DNA from: Microbacterium psychrotolerans
Lineage (GTDB): Bacteria; Actinomycetota; Actinomycetes; Actinomycetales; Microbacteriaceae
Direction: 5' to 3'
NCBI RefSeq assembly: GCF_031085295.1
Contig: NZ_JAVFWO010000003.1
Span: 124,001 to 188,000, forward strand
DNA: 64,000 nt
Position numbers and translations under genes: made by a program. Under the pieces are notes generated by a model that saw only the letters and a program-made list of their open reading frames with translations, made no database searches and was not told the origin of the DNA. Positions 34,918 through 45,400 of the stretch are shown here, in pieces (position 1 is the stretch's first letter; each line of letters starts with the position of its first letter).

Positions 34918-36407
34918 ACGCCACCGATGCCACCGCGGCCGTCTTCGGGACGCTGACCGGTCTGCTCCTCTTCGCCGCCCTCTACGTCTGGACAGCCCTC
35001 GCGCTGTCGGCGGTGTTCCGCAAGTCCGGCGAGGAGTCCTTCAAGGCCTGGGTGCCGATCCTCAACATCGTCGTGGTCCTGCAGCTCGCGGGGCTGTCGC
35101 CGTGGCTCGTGATCCTTGCGTTCATCCCGTTCGTGAACATCGCTTTCCTCGTGGTCCTCGCGATCGCGCTGTACCGCCTCAACGTCGCGTTCGGGTTCGG
35201 TGCGGGCATGACGGTGGTCGGCGTCCTGCTCTTCCCGGTCTGGGCCTCGATCGTCGGCTGGGGGAGCGCCCGCTGGGTCGGACGCGAGGACTCTCCCGTG
35301 TCCCGCGGCGCTCACGCCGGCGGCGTCCGTCGCGGGTCGGCGGCGACCGCCGGCCTTCCGGCGCTGCCGCCGTTCCCGACGCCGGCTTCGCCCGCCGGCG
35401 AGACCGACGCGTTCCCGGCGGCGACCGGAGTCAGCGGATTCGCGCCGCCTCCGAACCCCGCCCCCTCCGTCCCCGCCGCGCCGGCCGTCGACGCGCGTGA
35501 GGTCGCACCGCCCGCGGGCGGCTGGACGCCCCCACCGCTTCCCGGTCGCCCGATCGCCGCTCCCGTCGCCGCGGGGCGGTCCGAAGACGACGCGCACGAC
35601 GCCGAGCCGGCGTCCGCCGATCTGTGGCAGGGCTTCGGCCAGGATGCCGCCGACCTGAGTTCCGAGGTCACCGGCGCCGTGCCCGGCGCTCCCGCGCCGA
35701 TCTCGGCCGTTCCGATCGTTCCGCAGGCGTTCGTCTCGCCCGCGCCGGTCTCGTCCACCGCTGCTCCGGTGGCGGCATCCGACCCGTTCGCCGCACCGGA
35801 GGGCAACACCGGAGAGCACCTCACGCGCCCGCCCGTGATGCGCGTGCCGGTCTCCGACGCCCCGCGTTCCGAGGCGGAGCCGTGGGCTCCCGCGCGCTCG
35901 CCGATGAGCGACGCCGACGCCTTCCCCGAGGCCTCCGGTCCCGTCTCGGCGATCGCCGGTGCTCCCGACGCCGGCATCCCGCTCTCGGCGCGGTCGTCGG
36001 TGTCGGCCTTCCACGCCAAGCCCGAGATCCCCGACGAGCAGGACGTCTTCGACGAGACGATCATCGCGCGCCGCAAGCGCACCGACTGGACCCTGGTCCC
36101 GCCCACCGGCGACCCCGTCGCCCTGTCGGCGGAGGTCGTCATCCTCGGCAGGCGGCCCGCCGGTGACCCCGACTTCCCCGGTGCGCAGCTGGTGTCGATC
36201 CACGACGGGACGGTCTCCAAGACCCACGCGAGGCTGACGCTGCGCGACGACCGCTGGTACGTGACCGATCTGAACTCGACGAACGGCGTGCTGTTCGCAA
36301 CGGTGATGGGCACCGAGGTCGAAGCGCCCGCCGGTGAAGAGGTCGAGGCCGGAGACCGGTTCCTGCTGGGCGACGCGGAGGTCCGGCTGCGGCGGAGCGA
36401 CGGGTGA
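34914..36407 (+). CDS. membrane protein with C-terminal FHA domain
   Basis: 497 aa. The N-terminus has three to four membrane spans with a DUF5684-like pattern (FKAWVPILNIVVVLQLAG). A long Ala/Pro-rich, probably disordered stretch runs from about 125 to 390. The C-terminal FHA domain has the expected phosphothreonine-binding landmarks: GRR, SKTHARL, and DLNSTNGV. FHA domains bind phosphothreonine; the kinase in the same operon is the likely source of the mark, and the linker is rich in Thr and Ser. Start ATG 34914 overlaps the previous stop by 4 bp. Confidence 0.9.
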   Translation: MNATDATAAVFGTLTGLLLFAALYVWTALALSAVFRKSGEESFKAWVPILNIVVVLQLAGLSPWLVILAFIPFVNIAFLVVLAIALYRLNVAFGFGAGMTVVGVLLFPVWASIVGWGSARWVGREDSPVSRGAHAGGVRRGSAATAGLPALPPFPTPASPAGETDAFPAATGVSGFAPPPNPAPSVPAAPAVDAREVAPPAGGWTPPPLPGRPIAAPVAAGRSEDDAHDAEPASADLWQGFGQDAADLSSEVTGAVPGAPAPISAVPIVPQAFVSPAPVSSTAAPVAASDPFAAPEGNTGEHLTRPPVMRVPVSDAPRSEAEPWAPARSPMSDADAFPEASGPVSAIAGAPDAGIPLSARSSVSAFHAKPEIPDEQDVFDETIIARRKRTDWTLVPPTGDPVALSAEVVILGRRPAGDPDFPGAQLVSIHDGTVSKTHARLTLRDDRWYVTDLNSTNGVLFATVMGTEVEAPAGEEVEAGDRFLLGDAEVRLRRSDG

Positions 36408-37006
36408 TCGACCCCGACGACGAGCGCACCGCGCTCTCCCGGCGCGCGGTGCCGAAGCCCGCGGACGATGTCCCCGACGATCGCACCCTTCCCGCACGAC
36501 GGCGCCGAGCCGGAACGCCGGATGCCGCCACGCCAGCCGACGGTGACCTCGACGTCACCGCCGTCTCGGCGCGCTCGCTGATCCCCCCGGACTCCGACCT
36601 GACCACGCAGGCGGCGACCATGTCGGCACCGGCCGGTCCTCGCCGGAGCGGCCACGGTGCGGCCGACATCGACGAGCTGACGGCGACCGTCCTGCGCAGG
36701 CCGACCGGAGCGGCGGGTGCGCCGGCGAGCCCCACCGCGCCGGCAGGGACCCCGGAGCCCAGGGCTCGGGTCGCATCCGCGCCCCGGGCGGATGCGACCT
36801 CCTACCGTGCGCGGCCCATCCCTCCGACGATGGCCACGCGCGCCGAGCCCGCCCGCAGCGCCCCGCAGGCGTACGTGGACACCGCAGCGGCGCAGGCCGC
36901 CGGAAGGCGCCGCCGACGGCGCCGCGTCATCGTCGCGGCGGTGGCGGCATCCGTTCTCGTGGTCGTCGTCGCGGTGTCTCTCGCGGCTCTGCTCACCGCC
37001 GGCTGA
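36404..37006 (+). CDS. tail-anchored disordered protein, last gene of the kinase operon
   Basis: 200 aa from GTG 36404 (GTGA overlap with the FHA gene). Residues 1-165 are Pro/Ala/Arg/Asp/Thr-rich and look disordered, with several TA/TV threonine sites such as DERTAL, DDRTLP and LTATVL that could be kinase targets. A run of Arg precedes one C-terminal membrane span (VIVAAVAASVLVVVVAVSLAAL). No known domain. Inference: a phosphorylated partner of the adjacent FHA protein. Confidence 0.75.
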   Translation: MIDPDDERTALSRRAVPKPADDVPDDRTLPARRRRAGTPDAATPADGDLDVTAVSARSLIPPDSDLTTQAATMSAPAGPRRSGHGAADIDELTATVLRRPTGAAGAPASPTAPAGTPEPRARVASAPRADATSYRARPIPPTMATRAEPARSAPQAYVDTAAAQAAGRRRRRRRVIVAAVAASVLVVVVAVSLAALLTAG

Positions 37007-37009
37007 CCG

Positions 37010-37050
37010 GCGACACGCGGCCCGATCTCGGCTCCGCCACGGCGTGTCGC
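37010..37050 (+). terminator. possible terminator of the kinase operon
   Basis: 9-bp arms GCGACACGC (37010-37018) and GCGTGTCGC (37042-37050), 23-nt loop, no T-tract. Position right after the last gene is the main support. Confidence 0.45.
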
Positions 37051-37082
37051 AGCCCCGATCCACCCGGGACGTGCTTGCGCGT

Positions 37083-37111
37083 TTGCCCGGTCCCCGAAAG
37101 CCACGTATCAT
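37083..37111 (+). promoter_or_regulatory. promoter of the str operon (rpsL)
   Basis: TTGCCC at 37083-37088, 17-bp spacer, TATCAT at 37106-37111 (five of six in the -10 box). Start would be near 37118. Confidence 0.6.
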
Positions 37112-37355
37112 GGATCGGGTGTGCGCTCACGCGCGCCGTCAACCGTGCCTCGGTGCGGCGAACGGTGTGGGCGCCGCATCTCAGGGAACGGCCTGCGAAC
37201 AGGCCACCCCCACGGCATACCCACCAAGCAAAGCGCGTCAGTCATTCTGCCGCGTCGGTGGGTCCGCGTGAGCCCGCAGCGTCATGTATCGCAAGATCCG
37301 GATGCGGCGGGGGAGACCACGACGCTGTCACCGTGCAGCACAACAAGGAGAGAAC

Positions 37356-37724
37356 GTGCCAACCATTCAGCAGTTGGTTCGCAAGGGGCGCTCGCCCAAG
37401 GTCTCGAAGACCAAGGCGCCGGCGCTCAAGGCGAACCCGCAGCAGGCCGGTGTCTGCACCCGTGTGTACACCACCACCCCCAAGAAGCCGAACTCGGCGA
37501 TGCGCAAGGTCGCCCGTGTGAAGCTCCGCAACGGCACCGAGGTCACCGCGTACATCCCCGGTGAGGGCCACAACCTGCAGGAGCACTCGCTCGTGCTCGT
37601 TCGCGGCGGCCGTGTGAAGGACCTCCCCGGTGTCCGCTACAAGATCGTCCGCGGTGCACTCGACACCCAGGCAGTCAAGAACCGTAAGCAGGCTCGCAGC
37701 CGCTACGGCGCGAAGAAGGGCTAA
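37356..37724 (+). CDS. rpsL: 30S ribosomal protein S12
   Basis: 122 aa from GTG 37356, with AAGGAG at 37345-37350. S12 sits at the decoding centre and affects accuracy. The [10 protein letters not shown] loop and the [12 protein letters not shown] loop carry lysines at the classic streptomycin-resistance positions, so the sequence is of the susceptible type. First gene of the str operon; rpsG starts 5 bp after the stop. Confidence 0.98.
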   Translation: MPTIQQLVRKGRSPKVSKTKAPALKANPQQAGVCTRVYTTTPKKPNSAMRKVARVKLRNGTEVTAYIPGEGHNLQEHSLVLVRGGRVKDLPGVRYKIVRGALDTQAVKNRKQARSRYGAKKG

Positions 37725-37729
37725 GCAAG

Positions 37730-38200
37730 ATGCCTCGTAAGGGACCCGCCCCGAAGCGCCCCGTCGTCAACGACCCGGTATACGGCGCACCGATCGTCAG
37801 CCAGCTGGTGAACAAGATCCTCGTCGACGGCAAGAAGTCGATCGCCGAGTCGATCGTGTACACCGCCCTCAAGGGTGTCGAGGCGAAGAACGGCCAGGAT
37901 GCCGTCGCCACGCTCAAGAAGGCGCTCGACAACGTGCGCCCCACCCTCGAGGTCAAGAGCCGCCGCGTCGGCGGCTCGACCTACCAGGTGCCGGTCGAGG
38001 TCAAGCCTCACCGCGCCAACACGCTCGCGCTCCGCTGGCTCGTGAGCTACGCGAAGGGTCGTCGTGAGAAGACGATGACCGAGCGCCTCCAGAACGAGAT
38101 CCTGGACGCGTCGAACGGCCTGGGAGCCGCGGTCAAGCGCCGCGAGGACACCCACAAGATGGCCGAGTCGAACCGCGCCTTCGCGCACTACCGCTGGTAA
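37730..38200 (+). CDS. rpsG: 30S ribosomal protein S7
   Basis: 156 aa, the common length. Organises the 3' domain of 16S rRNA at the head of the 30S subunit. Conserved [11 protein letters not shown] start, [16 protein letters not shown] core and NRAFAHYRW end. The ribosome site lies in the last codons of rpsL. Confidence 0.98.
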   Translation: MPRKGPAPKRPVVNDPVYGAPIVSQLVNKILVDGKKSIAESIVYTALKGVEAKNGQDAVATLKKALDNVRPTLEVKSRRVGGSTYQVPVEVKPHRANTLALRWLVSYAKGRREKTMTERLQNEILDASNGLGAAVKRREDTHKMAESNRAFAHYRW

Positions 38201-38210
38201 GCCGCTTCCT

Positions 38211-38239
38211 GCCGCTCCCGTGTCACCCACGGGAGCGGC
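38211..38239 (+). other. intergenic hairpin between rpsG and fusA
   Basis: Perfect 12-bp arms GCCGCTCCCGTG (38211-38222) and CACGGGAGCGGC (38228-38239), 5-nt loop, no T-tract. It could partially terminate or mark an RNA processing point that sets S7/EF-G ratios. Confidence 0.6.
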
Positions 38240-38280
38240 GGGACCGCGACATCCGTCACCACAAGTAAGGACAGACCCCC

Positions 38281-40395
38281 GTGGCACAAGAAGTGCTCAC
38301 CGACCTCAACAAGGTCCGCAACATCGGCATCATGGCGCACATCGATGCCGGCAAGACGACGACGACCGAGCGCATCCTGTTCTACACGGGCGTCAACCAC
38401 AAGATCGGCGAGACGCACGACGGCGCTGCCACCACCGACTGGATGGAGCAGGAGCAGGAGCGCGGCATCACGATCACGTCGGCCGCCGTCACCTGCTTCT
38501 GGGACAAGAACCAGATCAACATCATCGACACGCCCGGCCACGTCGACTTCACGGTCGAGGTCGAGCGGTCGCTGCGCGTCCTCGACGGCGCCGTCGCCGT
38601 CTTCGACGGCAAGGAGGGCGTCGAGCCCCAGTCCGAGACGGTGTGGCGTCAGGCCGACAAGTACGACGTGCCGCGCATCTGCTTCGTCAACAAGATGGAC
38701 AAGCTGGGCGCCGACTTCTACTTCACGGTCGACACCATCGTCAACCGCCTGAAGGCCAAGCCGCTCGTGATCCAGCTGCCCATCGGCGCGGAGAACGACT
38801 TCGTGGGCGTCATCGACCTCGTCGAGATGCGCGCGCTGGTCTGGCCCGGCGACGCCAAGGGCGACGTGACCATGGGTGCCAAGTACGAGATCCAGGAGAT
38901 CCCGGCCGAGCTCGCCGACAAGGCTGCCGAGTACCGCGAGAAGCTGCTCGAGACGGTCGCCGAGTCCGACGAGCACCTGCTCGAGAAGTACTTCGGCGGC
39001 GAGGGCCTCACGGTCGCCGAGATCAAGGGCGCGATCCGCAAGCTCACCATCGCCTCGGAGCTCTACCCCGTGCTCTGCGGCTCGGCGTTCAAGAACCGCG
39101 GCGTGCAGCCGATGCTCGACGCGGTCGTGGACTACCTCCCCTCGCCCCTCGACGTCCCCGCCATCGAGGCGAAGGACCCGAAGAACGAAGAGGTCATCAT
39201 CGAGCGTCACGCCGACCGTGACGAGCCGTTCGCGGCGCTCGCGTTCAAGATCGTGACGCACCCGTTCTTCGGTCGCCTCACCTACATCCGCGTGTACTCG
39301 GGTCACCTCGACTCCGGCGCCCAGGTCGTCAACGCGACCAAGGGCAAGAAGGAGCGCATCGGGAAGATCTTCCAGATGCACGCCAACAAGGAGATGCCGG
39401 TCGACTCGGTCACCGCCGGTCACATCTACGCCGTCATCGGCCTCAAGGACACCACCACGGGTGACACGCTGTCCGACAGCGCCAACCAGGTCGTCCTCGA
39501 GTCGATGACGTTCCCCGAGCCGGTCATCGAGGTCGCGATCGAGCCCAAGACGAAGGCCGACCAGGAGAAGCTGGGTCTCGCGATCCAGAAGCTCGCCGAG
39601 GAGGACCCGACGTTCCGCGTCGAGCAGAACTCCGAGACCGGTCAGACCGTCATCAAGGGCATGGGCGAGCTGCACCTCGACATCCTGGTCGACCGCATGA
39701 AGCGGGAGTTCAAGGTCGAGGCCAACGTCGGCAAGCCCCAGGTGGCGTACCGCGAGACGATCCGCAAGGTCGTCGAGCGTCACGACTACACGCACAAGAA
39801 GCAGACCGGTGGTTCGGGTCAGTTCGCGAAGATCCAGTTCGCGCTCGAGCCGCTCGAGGTCACGGCCGACAAGACGTACGAGTTCGAGAACAAGGTCACC
39901 GGTGGCCGCATCCCGCGCGAGTACATCGAGCCGACCAACCAGGGCTTCCAGGACGCCATGAACGTCGGCGTGCTCGCCGGCTACCCCATGGTGGGCGTGA
40001 AGGCGATCCTCACGGACGGCGCGTCGCACGACGTCGACTCGTCCGAGATGGCGTTCAAGATCGCCGGCTCGATGGGCTTCAAGGAGGCCGTGCGCAAGGC
40101 GAACCCCGTCATCCTCGAGCCGCTCATGGCGGTCGAGGTGCGTACTCCCGAGGAGTACATGGGCGACGTCATCGGCGACCTGAACTCGCGTCGTGGCCAG
40201 ATCCAGTCCATGGAGGACGCACAGGGCGTCAAGGTCGTCCGCGCGCTGGTCCCGCTGTCCGAGATGTTCGGCTACATCGGCGACCTGCGCTCGAAGACCT
40301 CGGGCCGCGCCGTGTACTCGATGGAGTTCGACAGCTACGCCGAGGTTCCCCGCGCCGTGGCCGACGAGATCATCCAGAAGGTCAAGGGCGAGTAA
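38281..40395 (+). CDS. fusA: translation elongation factor G
   Basis: 704 aa from GTG 38281, with AAGGA upstream. GTPase that drives translocation of the ribosome. G1 [15 protein letters not shown], switch/G2 [10 protein letters not shown]3 [10 protein letters not shown]4 NKMDKLGAD; the C-terminal domains run to [20 protein letters not shown]. It is full length and of the ordinary elongation type. A hairpin follows at 40406-40435. Confidence 0.98.
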   Translation: MAQEVLTDLNKVRNIGIMAHIDAGKTTTTERILFYTGVNHKIGETHDGAATTDWMEQEQERGITITSAAVTCFWDKNQINIIDTPGHVDFTVEVERSLRVLDGAVAVFDGKEGVEPQSETVWRQADKYDVPRICFVNKMDKLGADFYFTVDTIVNRLKAKPLVIQLPIGAENDFVGVIDLVEMRALVWPGDAKGDVTMGAKYEIQEIPAELADKAAEYREKLLETVAESDEHLLEKYFGGEGLTVAEIKGAIRKLTIASELYPVLCGSAFKNRGVQPMLDAVVDYLPSPLDVPAIEAKDPKNEEVIIERHADRDEPFAALAFKIVTHPFFGRLTYIRVYSGHLDSGAQVVNATKGKKERIGKIFQMHANKEMPVDSVTAGHIYAVIGLKDTTTGDTLSDSANQVVLESMTFPEPVIEVAIEPKTKADQEKLGLAIQKLAEEDPTFRVEQNSETGQTVIKGMGELHLDILVDRMKREFKVEANVGKPQVAYRETIRKVVERHDYTHKKQTGGSGQFAKIQFALEPLEVTADKTYEFENKVTGGRIPREYIEPTNQGFQDAMNVGVLAGYPMVGVKAILTDGASHDVDSSEMAFKIAGSMGFKEAVRKANPVILEPLMAVEVRTPEEYMGDVIGDLNSRRGQIQSMEDAQGVKVVRALVPLSEMFGYIGDLRSKTSGRAVYSMEFDSYAEVPRAVADEIIQKVKGE

Positions 40396-40405
40396 CCCTT
40401 TTCCT

Positions 40406-40435
40406 CCGGGATGCCTCGGTGACGAGGCATCCCGG
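40406..40435 (+). terminator. hairpin after fusA, before tuf
   Basis: Perfect 13-bp arms CCGGGATGCCTCG (40406-40418) and CGAGGCATCCCGG (40423-40435) with a GTGA tetraloop. No T-tract follows. Likely partial terminator or processing site separating fusA and tuf. Confidence 0.65.
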
Positions 40436-40554
40436 GGGCACAACTTCACACAGAATCAACAGAACCGTCTCCACTAAGGTGGAGATATCCCCGTAGACGA
40501 CCGGTCGCAAACCAGTGCCCGGAAGTTCTACACGACCGTCCTGAGGAGGACCCA

Positions 40555-41748
40555 GTGGCTAAGGCCAAGTTCGAGCGGACCAAGCCGCACGTGAACATCG
40601 GAACGATCGGTCACGTCGACCACGGCAAGACCACGCTCACCGCAGCGATCTCGAAGGTGCTCGCCGACACCTACCCGTCGGCCACCAACGTGCAGCGCGA
40701 CTTCGCGTCGATCGACTCCGCTCCCGAGGAGCGCCAGCGCGGTATCACGATCAACATCTCGCACGTCGAGTACGAGACCCCGAAGCGTCACTACGCTCAC
40801 GTCGACGCCCCGGGTCACGCCGACTACATCAAGAACATGATCACCGGTGCTGCTCAGATGGACGGCGCGATCCTCGTGGTCGCCGCCACCGACGGCCCGA
40901 TGGCGCAGACGCGCGAGCACGTGCTGCTCGCCAAGCAGGTCGGCGTCCCGTACCTGCTCGTCGCGCTGAACAAGTCGGACATGGTCGACGACGAGGAGAT
41001 CCTGGAGCTCGTCGAGCTCGAGGTTCGCGAGCTGCTGTCGTCGCAGGACTTCGACGGTGACAACGCTCCGGTCGTGCGCGTCTCGGGCCTCAAGGCTCTC
41101 GAGGGCGACGCCGAGTGGACCGCCAAGATCCTCGAGCTCATGGAGGCGGTCGACGAGTCGATCCCCGACCCGGTGCGCGACAAGGACAAGCCGTTCCTGA
41201 TGCCGATCGAGGACGTCTTCACGATCACCGGTCGTGGCACGGTCGTCACGGGCCGCGCCGAGCGCGGTACCCTCGCGATCAACTCCGAGGTCGAGATCGT
41301 CGGCCTGCGTCCGACGCAGAAGACGATCGTCACCGGTATCGAGATGTTCCACAAGCAGCTCGACGAGGCATGGGCCGGCGAGAACTGTGGTCTGCTCCTC
41401 CGCGGCACCAAGCGTGACGACGTCGAGCGCGGCCAGGTCGTCGTGAAGCCCGGTTCGGTCACCCCGCACACCAACTTCGAGGGCACGGCGTACATCCTGT
41501 CCAAGGAGGAGGGCGGCCGTCACAACCCGTTCTTCACGAACTACCGTCCGCAGTTCTACTTCCGCACCACCGACGTCACCGGCGTCATCACGCTGCCCGA
41601 GGGCACCGAGATGGTCATGCCCGGCGACACCACCGACATGACGGTCGAGCTGATCCAGCCGATCGCCATGGAGGAGGGCCTCGGCTACGCGATCCGTGAG
41701 GGTGGCCGCACCGTCGGCGCCGGCACGGTCACGAAGATCATCAAGTAA
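40555..41748 (+). CDS. tuf: translation elongation factor Tu
   Basis: 397 aa from GTG 40555 after GAGGAGGA. Delivers aminoacyl-tRNA to the ribosome. [14 protein letters not shown] (G1), [12 protein letters not shown] (switch), [12 protein letters not shown] (G3), [10 protein letters not shown] (G4), and the C-terminal barrel ending [10 protein letters not shown]. The 159-bp gap to fusA contains a hairpin and a short 7-bp stem-loop (40468-40485), so tuf may also have its own promoter, which I could not assign with confidence. A textbook terminator follows. Confidence 0.98.
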   Translation: MAKAKFERTKPHVNIGTIGHVDHGKTTLTAAISKVLADTYPSATNVQRDFASIDSAPEERQRGITINISHVEYETPKRHYAHVDAPGHADYIKNMITGAAQMDGAILVVAATDGPMAQTREHVLLAKQVGVPYLLVALNKSDMVDDEEILELVELEVRELLSSQDFDGDNAPVVRVSGLKALEGDAEWTAKILELMEAVDESIPDPVRDKDKPFLMPIEDVFTITGRGTVVTGRAERGTLAINSEVEIVGLRPTQKTIVTGIEMFHKQLDEAWAGENCGLLLRGTKRDDVERGQVVVKPGSVTPHTNFEGTAYILSKEEGGRHNPFFTNYRPQFYFRTTDVTGVITLPEGTEMVMPGDTTDMTVELIQPIAMEEGLGYAIREGGRTVGAGTVTKIIK

Positions 41749-41798
41749 GACGGTTCTCGACGAGGTCGCCCTGCGACCGCATCGACTGCTGTGACGAG

Positions 41799-41828
41799 AA
41801 GCCCCCGGGAGTGATCCCGGGGGCTTTT
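41799..41828 (+). terminator. rho-independent terminator of tuf
   Basis: Perfect 12-bp arms AAGCCCCCGGGA (41799-41810) and TCCCGGGGGCTT (41815-41826), GTGA loop, followed by TT. Same loop as the hairpin after fusA. Confidence 0.93.
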
Positions 41829-41948
41829 CGGCGTACCGGGGCGGCTGTGAGCCCCGTATCGCGCCGTGGAGGGGAGGGGTTCCGCTGCGGCATCCGCTCC
41901 CGCCACAATTGGCCTGACGCCTCGCCGGGGGCGGTTGAAGGAGTGAGC

Positions 41949-42167
41949 ATGGGCGGTTTCGACGACCTCGTCAACCAGGGCAAGGATCTGTACGCGCAGA
42001 ACAAGGACGGGATCCGGGAGTTCCTGAAGTCCGAACAGGCCGAGGACATCAGCGACAAGGTGCTCGACGGCGCCTCGGGCATCGCGAAGAAGGTCGTGCC
42101 GGAGGAGCACCACGACACCGTGGACGACATCCGGGGCAACGTCGACGGGGCAGTCGGCAACCAGTAG
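41949..42167 (+). CDS. small acidic soluble protein (MT0933-antitoxin-like, tentative)
   Basis: 72 aa from ATG 41949 with GAAGGAG upstream. Highly charged, helical, no signal peptide: [19 protein letters not shown], then [20 protein letters not shown]. The layout (FDDL... repeated Asp/Lys helices) resembles actinobacterial small proteins annotated as Rv0909/MT0933-type antitoxins, but the TGGKY-type block of that family is not seen and no toxin gene is adjacent. It is a single-gene unit with its own strong terminator. Function unknown. Confidence 0.72.
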   Translation: MGGFDDLVNQGKDLYAQNKDGIREFLKSEQAEDISDKVLDGASGIAKKVVPEEHHDTVDDIRGNVDGAVGNQ

Positions 42168-42183
42168 GACTCAGCTGTGAGGG

Positions 42184-42218
42184 AACGGCCCGGGGGAACC
42201 CGGGCCGTTTTCTTTTTT
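42184..42218 (+). terminator. rho-independent terminator after the small acidic protein
   Basis: Perfect 11-bp arms AACGGCCCGGG (42184-42194) and CCCGGGCCGTT (42199-42209), GGAA loop, followed by a T-rich tail. Confidence 0.95.
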
Positions 42219-42228
42219 CATCAGGTAC

Positions 42229-42257
42229 TTGACGCCGGCAGCTCCGGGGCATACGTT
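42229..42257 (+). promoter_or_regulatory. promoter candidate for the large surface protein
   Basis: TTGACG at 42229-42234 (five of six), 17-bp spacer, TACGTT at 42252-42257 (weak -10). Start would be near 42264. Confidence 0.5.
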
Positions 42258-42285
42258 GACGGCGGGAACACGTTTCGGCTCGTGT

Positions 42286-42322
42286 TTGGGGAAACGCCGA
42301 ACCTCTTGGGGAACTTGGGGAA
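42286..42322 (+). repeat. three direct copies of TTGGGGAA in a surface-protein leader
   Basis: Copies at 42286-42293, 42306-42313 and 42315-42322, about 90-120 bp before the start codon. They could be protein-binding or RNA elements; their purpose is unknown. Confidence 0.6.
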
Positions 42323-42408
42323 CGTCGCTTTAATCCACTGGCCGTTGCGTGCTGGGAGGGGCCTCTTTCTGGGGCGCCTTGTGTCGTGACGACCAAGGGT
42401 GAAGAGTG

Positions 42409-45400
42409 ATGTTCAGTCGTACTTTTGCGCGCGCCTCGAATGAGGGACTGCGCCGCCGCATGCGTCAAGAGCGGACTCAGGAGCGCAAGATCGCGCTTCA
42501 GAGGCGCTGGTATGTGGGAGGGCTCGCGGCTGTCGTCGCGAGTTCGCTCGTGTTCTCGGGGATGTCCCCGGCGAACGCCGAGGAGGTGACTCCCACCGAT
42601 CCCGCCGCCACCAGCGAGGCGACGACCACCGACACCGCAGCAACGGATGCCGAGGCCCCGCCGCCCGCGGAAGAGCCGGCCGCTGAAGAACCCGCGGCCG
42701 AGGAACCTGCGGCGCCGCCGGCCGAGGAGCCGGCTGCTCCCGAGGCGAGCGTGCCGGAGGGCGACGCCCCGGTGGCAGCTCTCGCCGCACCCGCAGAGGA
42801 GATCGTGGCCGCCGCCGCACTCGCGTGTGACGGATGGCCGGTCGCCGGCTCACCGCTCGCCGGGTTCGAGATCGACGGCAACCTGTGTCTCGACGGCGAC
42901 GGATCCAACGACTGGGCGACCGTCGGCGGTCAGCCGGTCGGGCAGGACGGCTTCGACGACTCGACGCAGTTCACGCAGGGTTCGAAGGAGAGCAACTGGC
43001 CGTGGAGCGCGGGCCAGATCGGCGGCGTCGGGGTCGCGCCCGGCAAGACCGACATCGGCAACGTGTACGCGTATACCCAGACGGTCTCGGGCGACGTCTA
43101 CGCCTACCTCGGGTTCGAGCGTCAGGAGAACAACGGCTCGGTCTCGTACCACGTGGAGCTGAACCAGAAGGCGAACCTGCTCGGACCGACTCCCGATCGC
43201 ACCGTCGGCGACCTGCGGCTCACGATCGAACAGGGTGGCAACAACACCATCGCCCTCGTCGGCGCCGACCTCTGGGACGGCGACAGCTGGGTCTCGCTGG
43301 GCAACCTCTCCGGCTTCGTCGGCCAGGTGAACCAGGGACCGATCAACAACCTCGCAGGCGCTGAGCTGGAGGCGGGCCTGTTCGCCGAGGTGGCGGTCAA
43401 CCTGACCATGCTGTTCGGCAACGCCGGCTGCAGCGGCAACTACGGTGTGCTGAACGTCCGGTCCAGCGCCTCGCCCGAGGACACGTCCTCACTCGCGGAC
43501 TGGATCGCACCGATCGCCGTCAACGTCCCGTCGACGTGCTCGACGCTGACGATCCTGAAGACCGACACCAGCGGGAACCCGCTGGCCGGAGCCGAGTTCT
43601 CGATCTCGCCGAACCCCACCACGGGCACCGGCTCGACGACGGGAACCACCGACGCGAGCGGCAAGATCGTCTTCAACGGCAACGTGCAGCCCGGCAGCTA
43701 CACCATCACGGAGACGAAGGCGCCCCCGGGCTACCTGCTCGACTCGACGCCGCAGGTGGTCACCTTCGGGGACCAGGCGGAGTCGAAGACGCTGACGTTC
43801 GTCGATCCGCTCGGCTCGGGCGCCTGGATCAAGCGTGCGGGTGACGCGAACGGCGCGCTGCTCGGCGGCGCGACCTTCTCGCTCGCCGCGACCGGTGGCC
43901 CCGCGGCTGCGGCTCCCTGGGCGGCGACCTTCCCGAAGACGGTCGTGGACAACGGCCTCAACGACGCCGACCCCGTAGCCGGCCAGATCAAGGTCGTGAA
44001 CCTCCCGATCGGCAACTACTCGGTGACCGAGACGGCGGCGCCCGCGGGCTACGTGCTCGACTCGTCGTCGAAGACCTTCGCCGTCACCCAGGCGGCGCCG
44101 AACGGCACGATCTCTGTTCCGTTCGTGAACATCCCGTTCGCGACCGTGACGCTGAGCAAGACCTGGGTGGACTCCTTCGCCGGTGACAAGGCGGAGCTCT
44201 CGATCGGAGGCGCGGCGACCGCGAACGGCACTTCGACCGCACCGACCAACGGTCAGGCGGTCCAGGTCGCGGTCGCCCCGGGCTCCGAGCTGACGCTCGC
44301 CGAGGTCCTTCCCGACGCCAACACCGGCGAGTATTCGTCGACCCTCTCGTGTGTGGGGGCGACTGTCTCGGACAACACCGGTACCGGGGGGTCCATCACC
44401 GTCCCGGCTTACCCGGCGTCCGCCGCGGGCGTGCAGTGCACGTTCACGAACACCGCCATCCGGGTGGCCGTGGTGCTGCACAAGCAGTGGATCGGCGCCG
44501 TGCTCGGCGATGAGACGACGCTCGAGGTGACGCCGGAGTCCGGTCCGATCCTGACCAAGCTGTCGGAGGTCATCGGCACCGGGACGTTCGTCGACAACGT
44601 CAACACGGTGGTCGTCCAGGCGCGCATCGGCGCGGTACTGCCGATGAAGGAGACGATCTCGCTCTCCGCGCTCGGCCAGTACGACTCCACCTACAACTGT
44701 GTCGGCGGTGCGCAGGCTTCGGGCACCGGTATCGGCCGGACCTTCACGGTGACGGTCACCGGTCCAGGCGCCCTGTGCTACTTCGTCAACCAGGCGCGCA
44801 CGGCCACCGTCCACCTCGTGAAGACGTGGGTCAACGGCCAGGAGGGTGACTCCGCCGATCTGTCGATCTCCGGCCTCCCGGTGACCGAGGACACCTCGGT
44901 GTCGAACGGTGACGTCGGCTCGTGGACGGACAGCGCCAACGCCATCGACAAGCAGGCGCTGATCGGCAGCGATGTCACGGTGAGCGAGGTTCTCGACGTG
45001 GTCGCGGGCGATGCATCCGACTACACCAGCTCGCTGGTCTGCCTCGGGGCCGATGAGGAGGTCGTCCTCAGCGTCGACGCGAGGACGGGCACGTTCAAGA
45101 TGCCGGACTACAGCGTGTGGTGCGAGTTCACCAACACTGCCGAGCGTCCGACCCTGTCGCTCGTGAAGGTCGTGAGCGGTGCGGACGTGTCCGACGCCAA
45201 CTGGCAGCTGTTCGGGACGCCGGCGGAGGGTGACCCCGTCACCAACCCGGCGGGCGGCGATGTCGCCCCGACCGCGGTGCTGCCCGGTGTGAACTTCGAT
45301 CTCTCGGAGACGGTGATCGGCGATGGGCCTGGACTCGACGAGTTCGAGCCCGAGGACTGGTCGTGCGTCTCTGACGACGAGGGCACGATCGTGCTGACCG

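Larger units (their letters stand above)
37007..37355. other. 349-bp gene-free stretch: end of kinase operon and rpsL promoter/leader
   Basis: Holds a possible terminator hairpin (37010-37050), the promoter candidate at 37083-37111, and a leader of about 240 nt. I see no reading frame with a convincing start and ribosome site, and no strong leader structure. Confidence 0.7.

Noticed and set aside
40445..40480. Separate tuf promoter (TTCACA followed by weak -10)
   Set aside because: TTCACA at 40445-40450 has no acceptable -10 box at 17 bp, so I did not call it.
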